Part shown: positions 1 to 7,538 of the stretch, one piece after another
Numbering within the stretch: the stretch's first letter is position 1
Layout: every line of letters begins with the position of its first letter
The notes under the pieces: model-generated
Told to the model about the DNA's origin: nothing
Database searches by the model: none
What the model saw: only the letters and a program-made list of their open reading frames with translations
Source of the DNA: Desulfobacteraceae bacterium
Lineage (GTDB): Bacteria > Desulfobacterota > Desulfobacteria > Desulfobacterales > Desulfosalsimonadaceae
Length of the DNA stretch: 64,000 nt
Assembly: GCA_011389935.1 (NCBI GenBank)
Contig: JAABTJ010000009.1
Span: 41,549-105,548 of the forward strand
Direction of reading: 5' to 3'
Position numbers and translations under genes: made by a program

Positions 1-2
1 GC

Positions 3-500
3 AACATCGTCGAAAAACCCTTTGTCCGGATTTCGTATCAAGCGGCTGTGGATATATTGAAAAAAAGCACTGCAACTTTCAGTTACGAAATTTCTTACGG
101 AAAGGACCTGCAGACCGAGCACGAACGATACCTGGCGGAAACACATTTCCGGCAGCCGGTAATCGTTCATGATTATCCGCGGCAAATAAAACCGTTTTAC
201 ATGCGGGTAAACGACGACGAAAAAACCGTTGCCGCCATGGATGTCATCGTCCCCGGCATCGGTGAAATCATCGGCGGCAGCCAGCGGGAGGAGCGTGCGG
301 ATGTGCTTGAAACGCGCATGGCGGAAACCGGGATGGACGACTCCTCCTACTGGTGGTACATGGATTCCCGCAGATATGGCAGCGTCCCCCACAGCGGTTT
401 CGGCCTGGGGTTTGAGCGGTTCCTCATGCTGGTCACCGGCGTCACGAATATCCGGGATGTGATTCCCTTTCCGCGAACGCCGGGGAGTATTGATTTTTAA
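3..500 (+). CDS. asnS: Asparaginyl-tRNA synthetase, C-terminal part
   Basis: Charges tRNA-Asn with asparagine in the cytoplasm. Only the last 165 residues are inside the window; the frame is open from base 3 and the 5' end lies to the left. Visible class II synthetase signatures are [10 protein letters not shown] in the active-site region and motif 3 [11 protein letters not shown], followed by the tail [10 protein letters not shown]. The FPRTPG ending fits AsnRS better than AspRS. Translation ends at TAA 498-500. It converges with gyrB, and the gap between them holds a CACAGAG repeat and a perfect hairpin. Confident. Confidence 0.93.
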   Translation, partial: NIVEKPFVRISYQAAVDILKKSTATFSYEISYGKDLQTEHERYLAETHFRQPVIVHDYPRQIKPFYMRVNDDEKTVAAMDVIVPGIGEIIGGSQREERADVLETRMAETGMDDSSYWWYMDSRRYGSVPHSGFGLGFERFLMLVTGVTNIRDVIPFPRTPGSIDF

Positions 501-520
501 TGATGGCGCTGCGCTTCATC

Positions 521-594
521 CGGGAGGGGGTTTTTACCACAGAGGGCACAGAGGAGGCACAGAGAAAAGCAATGAAAAAAAAGGGGGACGCCCA
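521..594 (+). repeat. CACAGAG repeat (family A), copy 1
   Basis: Dispersed repeat built from degenerate CACAGAG units (ACCACAGAGGGCACAGAGG and following), ending in a purine-rich run and CGCCCAT. Related copies lie near 3271, 23417, 37245, 44073, 52820, 58544 and 61533. It can be translated as TTEGTEE-type peptides on one strand, but no real gene is implied. Confidence 0.8.
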
Positions 595-610
595 TGAAAA
601 TATGCGTTTC

Positions 611-653
611 TACAAGCCCCCTCAAAAAAAAGATTTTTTTGAGGGGGCTTGTA
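611..653. terminator. Perfect 20-bp hairpin between convergent asnS and gyrB
   Basis: Left arm 611-630 (TACAAGCCCCCTCAAAAAAA), 3-nt loop, and an exactly complementary right arm 634-653. It begins one base beyond the gyrB stop codon. A GC-rich stem flanked by A and T runs can terminate transcription in both directions. Its arms resemble the outer arms of the C1 repeats (TACAAGCCATCTC), with both arms changed together, so it may be a C1 element that has lost its centre. Confidence 0.7.
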
Positions 654-654
654 A

Positions 655-3126
655 TCAGATGTCCAGCACACTGACTTCCAGGGCATTGCTTTGGATGAAG
701 TTGCGCCTCGGCTCCACCTCATCCCCCATCAGGATGGTGAAAATGTCGTCGGTATCATCAATGTTGACGACTTTCACCTGCAGAAGATGGCGGGACTCCG
801 GATTCATGGTGGTTTCCCAGAGTTGTCCCGGATTCATTTCCCCCAAACCCTTGTATCGCTGTATGGAAAGCCCCTTTTTCCCCTCTTCCAGAAGGTGCTG
901 AACCAGGGCCTTTTTGCTCTCCACGACCACCGGATCGGCCGTTTCCTCTTTTCCCTCTTTCGGCACCGGGTATACATTGAACCGGTCCGCATCGTAGCGG
1001 GAAATGGATTGAAAAAGAAGCAGGGCCCGCTGGTAATCCCTGGAATGAATCAACCCCCGGCCGATTTTGACCATGATCTGACTTTTATCGGAAATTTCCT
1101 TAAACATCTCTTCGACTTCATCCGACAATGCGGGGTACACCATCAACTCGTACACGTTCCGCTCTTCGTTCAGCTGGGGATCGTTGGCGACAAACCCCTT
1201 TTTTTTCAGAATATCTTTGAGCACTGTCATTTTTTCGTAATCCTGCAGGAATATCTTGTCATTGACTTCGTTTTTGATCAGCAATTCGACAAGATCTCCA
1301 TATACGCCGTTTTTTTCCAGCCGGTACAGAACGTCGAGATATTCCGCCAGATCCGTTACGAATATATAAAAATCATTACCGGTTAAAACAGCATCTTCCG
1401 CATCATCATGCTCGGCTTTGATATATTTCTCGTTGCAGGCGCGCTTTAATATATATTGCGTGTACTCCTGTTCGTCCTTCAGATACGTTTCGGATTTTCC
1501 GCGGGTGATTTTAAACAAAGGCGGCTGGGCGATGTAAAGATACCCTTTTTCTATGATTTCCGGCATCTGGCGGTAAAAAAAAGTCAGCAAAAGCGTCCGT
1601 ATATGGGAGCCATCCACATCCGCGTCCGTCATGATGATGATTTTATGGTACTTTATTTTTTCTATGTCGTATTCTTCGCTGCCGATACCGGTTCCCATGG
1701 CGGTAATCAGGTTTTTGATCTCCTCGCTCCGCAGCAGTTTGTCAAACCGCGCCTTTTCCACATTGAGTATTTTTCCCTTAAGCGGCAAGATCGCCTGGGT
1801 TTTTCTGTCTCTTCCCTGTTTTGCCGAACCCCCCGCTGAATCCCCCTCCACGATGAATATTTCCCGCTGGGCCGGATCGGATACCTGGCAATCGGCAAGC
1901 TTGCCGGGCAGCGTCGAATCCATCATGGATCCCTTGCTTCTGGCAATATCCCTTGCTCTTTTTGCCGCATCCCGGACGCGCGCCGCCTCCACGGCCTTTG
2001 CAATGATTTTTTTGGCGGTCTGGGGATTTTCTTCGAGAAAAATCCCCAGTTTTTCGTTGACCATGGACTCGACGATGCCCCTGACCTCGGAGTTGCCGAG
2101 TTTCGTCTTGGTCTGCCCCTCGAACTGGGGGTTCATGATTCTTATGCTGACGATAGCGGTAAGCCCCTCGCGGACATCTTCGCCGGAAATTTTCGTTTTG
2201 AGCTTTTTGAGAATATCGGAATTTGCGGTATAGTAATTCAGGGTGCGGGTAAGCCCGGTTTTAAATCCCACCAGGTGAAAACCGCCCTCGGCGGTATTGA
2301 TATTGTTGGCAAAAGTAAAAATTTTTTCGTTGAACGTGTCATTGTACTGTATGGCCACTTCGACCTGCACGTCATTTTTCCCCCCCTCTATGATCACGGG
2401 CTCATGCAGGCTGCTGTGACGCCGGTTGAGGTACTGGACAAATTCCCTCAGGCCGCCTTCATAGCAGAATTCTTCCTTTTCATCGATTCTTTCGTCTTCG
2501 ATCGTTATCCGGATTCCCTTGTTTAAAAATGCCAGTTCACGGAGCCGCTTCTTCAGTGTTTCATAATCGAATTCATCGGTGGTCATAATCTGCGTATCGG
2601 GTTTGAAACGGATTTTTGTCCCCTGCTTTTCCGTTTCCCCGATTATTTCGAGTTCACTGGCCTTGTTCCCCCTGGCATACCTTTGATAATAGATCTTTTT
2701 ATCCTTGTATACCTCCACATCGAGTTCCTCGGAGAGGGCATTCACAACCGACACGCCGACGCCGTGGAGCCCGCCGGATACCTTGTAGGAATCATGGTCG
2801 AATTTTCCGCCGGCATGAAGTTTCGTTAAAACGACCTCAACCGCCGGAATGTTTTCCGTTTTATGAATACCCACCGGTATGCCCCGGCCGTTGTCAATAA
2901 CGCTGACACTTTTGTCCGTATGAATCGTTACATGGATGGTATCGCAATGGCCGGCCATGGCTTCATCAATGCTGTTGTCCACGATTTCATAAACCAGGTG
3001 ATGAAGCCCGTCAAAATCCACGTTTCCGATATACATTGACGGCCGGAGTCGAACCGCCTCAAGCCCTTTCAGAACATTGATGCTGCTCTGATCATATACA
3101 TATTCACTGTTTTCCGGTTTTATCAT
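655..3126 (-). CDS. gyrB: DNA gyrase subunit B
   Basis: ATPase subunit of DNA gyrase (A2B2), which introduces negative supercoils. The 823-residue protein has a GHKL ATPase domain with DNGRGIP near residue 78 and [14 protein letters not shown] near 118. A transducer domain follows, then a TOPRIM domain with [15 protein letters not shown] at about 427 and the metal-binding DADVDGSH at about 501. The length matches the roughly 800-residue Gram-negative form, which carries an insertion in the C-terminal half. ATG start at 3126. It lies downstream of dnaN on the same strand, but recF, the usual gene between them, is missing and a 300-bp repeat-filled gap takes its place. Confidence 0.98.
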   Translation of the reverse strand: MIKPENSEYVYDQSSINVLKGLEAVRLRPSMYIGNVDFDGLHHLVYEIVDNSIDEAMAGHCDTIHVTIHTDKSVSVIDNGRGIPVGIHKTENIPAVEVVLTKLHAGGKFDHDSYKVSGGLHGVGVSVVNALSEELDVEVYKDKKIYYQRYARGNKASELEIIGETEKQGTKIRFKPDTQIMTTDEFDYETLKKRLRELAFLNKGIRITIEDERIDEKEEFCYEGGLREFVQYLNRRHSSLHEPVIIEGGKNDVQVEVAIQYNDTFNEKIFTFANNINTAEGGFHLVGFKTGLTRTLNYYTANSDILKKLKTKISGEDVREGLTAIVSIRIMNPQFEGQTKTKLGNSEVRGIVESMVNEKLGIFLEENPQTAKKIIAKAVEAARVRDAAKRARDIARSKGSMMDSTLPGKLADCQVSDPAQREIFIVEGDSAGGSAKQGRDRKTQAILPLKGKILNVEKARFDKLLRSEEIKNLITAMGTGIGSEEYDIEKIKYHKIIIMTDADVDGSHIRTLLLTFFYRQMPEIIEKGYLYIAQPPLFKITRGKSETYLKDEQEYTQYILKRACNEKYIKAEHDDAEDAVLTGNDFYIFVTDLAEYLDVLYRLEKNGVYGDLVELLIKNEVNDKIFLQDYEKMTVLKDILKKKGFVANDPQLNEERNVYELMVYPALSDEVEEMFKEISDKSQIMVKIGRGLIHSRDYQRALLLFQSISRYDADRFNVYPVPKEGKEETADPVVVESKKALVQHLLEEGKKGLSIQRYKGLGEMNPGQLWETTMNPESRHLLQVKVVNIDDTDDIFTILMGDEVEPRRNFIQSNALEVSVLDI

Positions 3127-3214
3127 TTTTTTTATGCTCTCTTATTACTGAATATGGGTCTGTGGGGCACCCGCAAGGGGTGCCCCTGCGAGGTCCTCCG
3201 GATCCATTGTTTTC

Positions 3215-3403
3215 TACAAGCTATCTCAAAAAAATCTTTTTCCCCAATATCTTCGTTAGCGGTGAAATTTAAATGGGCGTACCCCCCTTTTTTTTCATTG
3301 CTTTTCTCTGTGAATCTCTGTGTCTCCTCTGTGCCCTCTGTGGTAAAAACCACCCTCCCCGCATTTTCTACCCCACTTGATCTTTTTTTTGAGATGGCTT
3401 GTA
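3215..3403. repeat. Composite repeat: family A inside a C1 element
   Basis: Starts with TACAAGCTATCTCAAAAAAA and the C1 strand CCCCAATATCTTCG, which runs into GCGGTGAAATTT. At about 3271 it switches to a reverse-oriented family A repeat (CTCTGTGAATCTCTGTG and following). It closes with TTTTTTTTGAGATGGCTTGTA, the other C1 arm. The two outer arms are complementary, so family A appears to have replaced or entered the C1 centre. It fills the dnaN-gyrB gap, where recF would be expected. Confidence 0.7.
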
Positions 3404-3434
3404 TTGATAATTGCAAAGAATTGTACCACCGCCT

Positions 3435-4553
3435 TCATATTTTCATCGGCATTATGATATTGAGATAATCCATATCCTTCTCCCCCCTGACAATGCAGGG
3501 GTTCGCGTCATCCTTGACATTCAGGACAACCTTTTCCTGGGATATAAAACTGATCGCCTCGAGGAAATATTTCGGGTTGAAGGCAATCTCTTTGGGTTCC
3601 CCGTCATAGGGTATCTCCATGGTTTCTTTTGATTCGCCAAGGACCGCATTGACCGTTCGGATGGTAAATTCTTCATTGTTGAAATGAAAAATAACCCCCC
3701 GGTAATCCTCGGACGTCAGAATGGTCATCCGCCGCAGCATCATCATCAAACGGGAACGATCAAATATAATATCATATTCCGGATCGGTCTGCAGCAATTC
3801 TTCGTAGGGGGGGAATTTGCCCTCCATGAGATTGACAACGGCATACTCATTTTCTTTTTTTACGATAAAATGATTTTCTTTGATGCCAATTTCCACATTT
3901 CCTTCGTTTTCAAGAAACTTGTATATCTCACCAAGCCCTTTTTTGGGAACAATAACGCTGTTTTCCCCCGTAAAAAGACCATTTTCCCCTAAATGACAAT
4001 CCACTTTTGACAGGCGCTTGAAATCGGTTGACACCATTCGAATAATCTTATCCCCTTCGTTATCGATAAACGTCAGAAGGACGCCGATCAGGTGCGCTCT
4101 TTTTTCGTTTCCCGCCACAGCCACGACAACGCTCTTGTCGATCATTTTTTTCAATTCAACGGAGTCGACAGGGATCAAATCAATATGCGCTATCTTGGGT
4201 ACATTTGGAAATTCTTCCGGATCCATTCCCACGATGTGGTATTCGACTGTCTGGGACGAAATTTCAATCCACTTGTTTTCCAGTTCCTGGATTTCGATTT
4301 CCTCCGTTGGGAAATTTTTTACAATTTCATTGAACTTTCTTGCATTGATGGCGATTTCTCCCGGATCTTTCACCTCTGCCGGATATACTCCTTCAAAACC
4401 GGTTTCCAGGTCTGTCGCAGTAAGGGTAATTCCGTTTTCAACGGTTTTCAGAAGAACGTTTTCCGTAATTGCAAGGCTGGTTTTTTTCCCGGTCAACCCC
4501 TGTATCCTGGATAATACTTCTGATACGGCTTCCTTTTTTATTGTGATCCGCAT
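3435..4553 (-). CDS. dnaN: DNA polymerase III beta subunit (sliding clamp)
   Basis: Ring-shaped processivity clamp of the replicase. At 372 residues it has the standard bacterial length, with three clamp folds and the typical C-terminus (YLNIIMPMKI, the peptide-binding pocket region). ATG start at 4553, preceded on the minus strand by AAGGAA about 9 nt away. It is followed by gyrB. dnaA is not upstream; the adjacent region is AT-rich and then a small membrane protein gene runs the other way. Confident. Confidence 0.97.
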   Translation of the reverse strand: MRITIKKEAVSEVLSRIQGLTGKKTSLAITENVLLKTVENGITLTATDLETGFEGVYPAEVKDPGEIAINARKFNEIVKNFPTEEIEIQELENKWIEISSQTVEYHIVGMDPEEFPNVPKIAHIDLIPVDSVELKKMIDKSVVVAVAGNEKRAHLIGVLLTFIDNEGDKIIRMVSTDFKRLSKVDCHLGENGLFTGENSVIVPKKGLGEIYKFLENEGNVEIGIKENHFIVKKENEYAVVNLMEGKFPPYEELLQTDPEYDIIFDRSRLMMMLRRMTILTSEDYRGVIFHFNNEEFTIRTVNAVLGESKETMEIPYDGEPKEIAFNPKYFLEAISFISQEKVVLNVKDDANPCIVRGEKDMDYLNIIMPMKI

Positions 4554-4793
4554 GGTGTATTCCTTATTATTCTTTTAAAAAGATTCAATTATTACAATAA
4601 GGGGTGTCAATAAGTGGAATAATTTTTTAACATATTTATTTTAAAAGGTAAAAAATTAATTGGTATATTGAAAACGCTCATCAAAAAAAGGCCCGTAAGT
4701 CGACGGTTATAGAGATGTTTCATACGCCGGTTAATAACCCGGACGGTTATTGACATCTTTTTTCCATAAAAATGATGACAGGAAAGAATCGGT
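4554..4793. promoter_or_regulatory. AT-rich divergent intergenic region upstream of dnaN
   Basis: A 240-bp gap, very A/T-rich from about 4565 to 4680. It carries TTATTGACA twice in opposite orientations (4605-4613 on the minus strand and 4747-4755 on the plus strand). Each can be read as a -35 TTGACA box for the gene it faces, or as a 7-of-9 match to a DnaA box. Three GGTTA(A)T repeats occur at 4702-4710, 4726-4733 and 4742-4750. It is a promoter region and a weak origin candidate. Confidence 0.4.
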
Positions 4794-5051
4794 ATGGAAA
4801 GCAAATTTAAAATTATTTATTATAGATATTTATGGTGGCCGTGGCAATTGTTTCTTGCGGCGGCAGCCATCTTTTTTACCGGGTTCGGCTTTCTTCTTCT
4901 TTTCCAGGCATATGAATACAATGATCCGTTTTTATTCATTATGATCTTTTTTTCATCCAATCTTATCATTCTTATCAGCCTGGTTATGGTGATTTTTTTT
5001 ATATACCGCATGATAAATGTATTGAAAGGTACAAAAAAGAATAAAGAATGA
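4794..5051 (+). CDS. Small two-helix membrane protein, unknown function
   Basis: Encodes 85 residues with two clear hydrophobic segments (about 18-40 and 46-72) separated by a short polar stretch, and a lysine-rich C-terminus (LKGTKKNKE). That pattern suggests an inner-membrane protein with a cytoplasmic tail. An AGGA motif lies about 10 nt before the ATG, and TTATTGACA upstream could be its -35 region. No family was recognised. It runs opposite to dnaN and converges with the cbi genes. Composition and a plausible start support it as real. Confidence 0.6.
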   Translation: MESKFKIIYYRYLWWPWQLFLAAAAIFFTGFGFLLLFQAYEYNDPFLFIMIFFSSNLIILISLVMVIFFIYRMINVLKGTKKNKE

Positions 5052-5089
5052 AGGAAAAGGCTGGAAAAAACGGATCCCCCTGCCCGGCA

Positions 5090-5827
5090 TCAGTCGTGCT
5101 GGTGAGGAACATTTCCCATCATGTGGGCATGATCATGGCTGTGCACGTAAACGGTCGTGTCTTTTTCGATCCGGCCGTTATTGAGGGTGTATATGGCATC
5201 CGTACTCTCCAGAAGAAAATCAATGTCGTGGGATATAATAATATAGGAAACGTCAATGGTTTTCAGAACACTAATCAATTTGATCCGGGTGTTGTTGTCA
5301 AGCCCGTTGAGGGGTTCATCCAGAAGAAGCACTTCGGGGTCCATCGATAACACCGTGGCGAGGGAAACCAGTTTTTTCTCCCCACCGGACAGTTTGAAGG
5401 TGATGCGGTCTTCAAATGAGGACAAACCAAGAAAAGAAAGAACCCGTCTGGAAATGGAAAGGGCCTCCTTTTTTGTTTTTCCCATGTTTAAAGGGCCGAA
5501 CGCCACATCATCCAGCACCGTGGGGGAAAAAAGCTGGTCATCCGCATCCTGAAAAAGAAGCCCTATTTTTCTGCGAACCCATACAAAATCCTTTTCGGTT
5601 TCAATTTTCCGGCCGAATATCCGGATGCTGCCTTCTGAAACCGGTAAAAGCCCCATGATGACGTGAAAAAGGGTTGTCTTTCCGCTGCCGTTCGGAGCAA
5701 GCAATCCGATACGCTCCCCTTTGCGCAGTTCAAAATCAAGATTTTTCAGCACCGGCTGCTCTTTGGGATATGAATAAGATATACCGGTTAATTCTATAAT
5801 CGGATCGGTTGAAGAGGGATCAGCCAT
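5090..5827 (-). CDS. cbiO: Nickel/cobalt ECF transporter ATP-binding protein
   Basis: ATPase that powers metal uptake by a CbiMQO-type energy-coupling factor transporter. It shows Walker A APNGSGKTT, signature LSGGEKK, Walker B VLLLDEPLNGLD and the switch histidine in ISHD. The start is placed at ATG 5827, which overlaps the end of cbiQ by 8 bp. A longer reading frame upstream lies within cbiQ and lacks homologous character. The last 17 residues are histidine-rich (HSHDHAH and HQHD), a likely metal-binding tail. Last gene of cbiM-cbiQ-cbiO. Function is firm; nickel versus cobalt is undecided. Confidence 0.92.
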   Translation of the reverse strand: MADPSSTDPIIELTGISYSYPKEQPVLKNLDFELRKGERIGLLAPNGSGKTTLFHVIMGLLPVSEGSIRIFGRKIETEKDFVWVRRKIGLLFQDADDQLFSPTVLDDVAFGPLNMGKTKKEALSISRRVLSFLGLSSFEDRITFKLSGGEKKLVSLATVLSMDPEVLLLDEPLNGLDNNTRIKLISVLKTIDVSYIIISHDIDFLLESTDAIYTLNNGRIEKDTTVYVHSHDHAHMMGNVPHQHD

Positions 5828-6578
5828 AAAAATATAATTCCATGAGTATGATAAGAAAGGTCGAAAAAAGCATGAAAAAGAGGAAAAGCCAGTTTTTTCC
5901 GGATGACGGAAATTCGGCAAGGGTGTAAAAACTGCCGTTAAACCCCCTGCAGCGCATAGCCCGGTAAACCCGCTCCGCCCTTGCCGAGGCCTTTACGAAG
6001 ATCATGCCGATCATGTACGCATAGGTTTTATAGCAGTGAAGAGTTGTTTTCGGGGAGAACCCCCGGATTTTTATGGAACGCCAGATTTTTTTGTATTCCT
6101 GTTCAATGACAAAGATGTACCGGTAGGTCAGGATGAACAAAAAAACAAATTTATGGGGAAGGCCGAGGCTGTTCAAGGCGTGCCCCAGTGTGGAGAAATT
6201 CATTGTCGACACCAGGGCGATAAACGCCATGATGATGGCGTTTGATTTTAGAGCGATCTGGAGCGCCAGAACAACACCCGGTTGATAGATATGTAAAAAA
6301 CCGATCGAGAAAAAAATATCCCCTCCGGCCGTAAGGGGGAGAATAAGCAGAAAGAGCAAAACAAAACCGTTCACCAGGGCAAGCCTTTTCAAGACGGTTT
6401 TACCGTCCAGTCCGGCAGCCCGGACAAGGGCAAGGGAAAAGACGGCGGATGCGATCAGGGAAAAAAACCCGTATAAAACGGCAACCACGATGGAATACAA
6501 AAGCGCCGATACCAGGCGGAAACGCGGATCCGTCCGGTGAAGAAAGGAATTTCCTACGGAAAAGGGTTCCTGTAACAT
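5820..6578 (-). CDS. cbiQ: Nickel/cobalt ECF transporter transmembrane protein
   Basis: Transmembrane coupling (T) component that links the ATPase CbiO to the substrate-binding subunit CbiM. It has several hydrophobic helices and the family N-terminus GNSFLHRTDPR. The coupling-helix region contains AMRCRGF (ARG-type motif contacting the ATPase). The ATG at 6578 lies four bases after the cbiM stop; an in-frame GTG at 6590 would overlap cbiM by 8 bp and is an alternative. Either way translation is probably coupled. Overlaps cbiO at its 3' end. Confidence 0.9.
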   Translation of the reverse strand: MLQEPFSVGNSFLHRTDPRFRLVSALLYSIVVAVLYGFFSLIASAVFSLALVRAAGLDGKTVLKRLALVNGFVLLFLLILPLTAGGDIFFSIGFLHIYQPGVVLALQIALKSNAIIMAFIALVSTMNFSTLGHALNSLGLPHKFVFLFILTYRYIFVIEQEYKKIWRSIKIRGFSPKTTLHCYKTYAYMIGMIFVKASARAERVYRAMRCRGFNGSFYTLAEFPSSGKNWLFLFFMLFSTFLIILMELYFYG

Positions 6579-6582
6579 TCCT

Positions 6583-7182
6583 CTAACCACCCATCAGCGA
6601 AGGTTGCACTTTTTTCAAAAAACCGATGCAGAACATCGTGATAATTCCCTCTATTATCATAACGGGAATGTGTACGCCAATCACCAGAAGGGAGACTTCA
6701 AGAAATTCCCGTTGTGCAAAAACAAGAAAGGCCGCCATGAGTATTCCGCTCAGAAACACGGAAAAAGCACCCCCGGAAAAACCGGCCGCAAGGGAGAGAA
6801 ACTGGTTGTTCCGCAATATCAGGGGGTGAAAAAAAAAGTGGCATAAAACGGCCGGAAGGGCCATGAGCATTGTATTGACGCCCAAAGTGGTGATGCCGCC
6901 GTATTGAAAAAACAATGCCTGAAGGGAAAGGGCAACCATTATTGCCGGAAAAGCCGCCCATCCAAGCAGAATACCGACGATTCCATTTAATATGAGATGA
7001 ACGCTGGACGGACCGATCGGTACATGGATGAGCGATGCAACGAAAAACGCCGCGGACAGAATCGCGGTTTTCGGTATATCTTCGGTCTTCAGTTTTTTCA
7101 GACCGATACCGGTTCCGGCAATCGCAAATGCCGCACCGGAAGCAAGCACCGGCCATGTGAGAATACCTTCGCTGATGTGCAT
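6583..7182 (-). CDS. cbiM: Nickel/cobalt ECF transporter substrate-binding protein
   Basis: Integral membrane component that binds the metal. In this family the free N-terminus MHI.EG forms the metal site, and this protein begins MHISEG, which fixes the start at ATG 7182. It continues with hydrophobic helices and VPIGPSSVHLILNG, typical of CbiM/NikM. It has 199 residues. No CbiN/CbiL gene is nearby, so the transporter would be CbiMQO only. First gene of the operon; a long leader upstream contains a possible structured RNA (7278-7378). Confidence 0.93.
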   Translation of the reverse strand: MHISEGILTWPVLASGAAFAIAGTGIGLKKLKTEDIPKTAILSAAFFVASLIHVPIGPSSVHLILNGIVGILLGWAAFPAIMVALSLQALFFQYGGITTLGVNTMLMALPAVLCHFFFHPLILRNNQFLSLAAGFSGGAFSVFLSGILMAAFLVFAQREFLEVSLLVIGVHIPVMIIEGIITMFCIGFLKKVQPSLMGG

Positions 7183-7277
7183 GGATATTTACCCGGGAAA
7201 ACGTTTTTTTGTTGTACTGACACCGTATTTTTAAACCGATTGATTCGTTTTGTTTTTTGTTTTATTATTGGGCGTCG

Positions 7278-7378
7278 CTTTTTACCGGCAAAAAAAAACC
7301 ACAAGTCCATCGTATCCCAATCCTGTCCGTTGCCGCATGGGAACACGCTGCCTTCGTGGTTTGTTTATCCGGAAAAAG
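7278..7378. other. Long imperfect hairpin in the cbiM / PBP1A divergent region
   Basis: Nested complementary segments: CTTTTTACCGG (7278-7288) with CCGGAAAAAG (7369-7378), and AACCACAAG (7297-7305) with CTTCGTGGTT (7352-7361). Inside is a small CCCA/TGGG hairpin. Read on the minus strand it lies in the 5' leader of cbiM and could be a metal-responsive leader. It also contains GCGGCAAC, a string I associate with NiCo riboswitches, but the full consensus is not met. On the plus strand it would be a free RNA ending at the 7404 hairpin. Confidence 0.35.
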
Positions 7379-7403
7379 GTCAACCGAGTTGTGAAGTTCT
7401 TGT

Positions 7404-7432
7404 GCGGGCTTCTTGCCCGCGATTTTATTTTT
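7404..7432 (+). terminator. GC hairpin followed by T-rich tail
   Basis: GCGGGC (7404-7409), loop TTCTT, GCCCGC (7415-7420), then GATTTTATTTTT. The T-rich tail is on the plus strand, where no upstream protein gene exists. This suggests a short plus-strand transcript from the preceding hairpin region, or protection of the PBP1A promoter. Confidence 0.5.
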
Positions 7433-7538
7433 GAGTAAAGTGTTTTGGTTATAAAATCAAGGAATAAATATAAAAAAAGGAAACGCGGCAAAAAGGGGCT
7501 GTTTTTGAATGCACCCTTTTTGCAGGGGAAATACCATC

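Noticed and set aside
3132..3416. Short frames encoding TTEGTEETQRF-type peptides
   Set aside because: They are translations of the CACAGAG repeat, which yields the same peptide wherever it occurs.
7278..7378. 6S RNA or cobalamin riboswitch
   Set aside because: The stem pattern is suggestive but the 6S bubble and the B12 box are not recognisable; kept only as an unnamed structured region.
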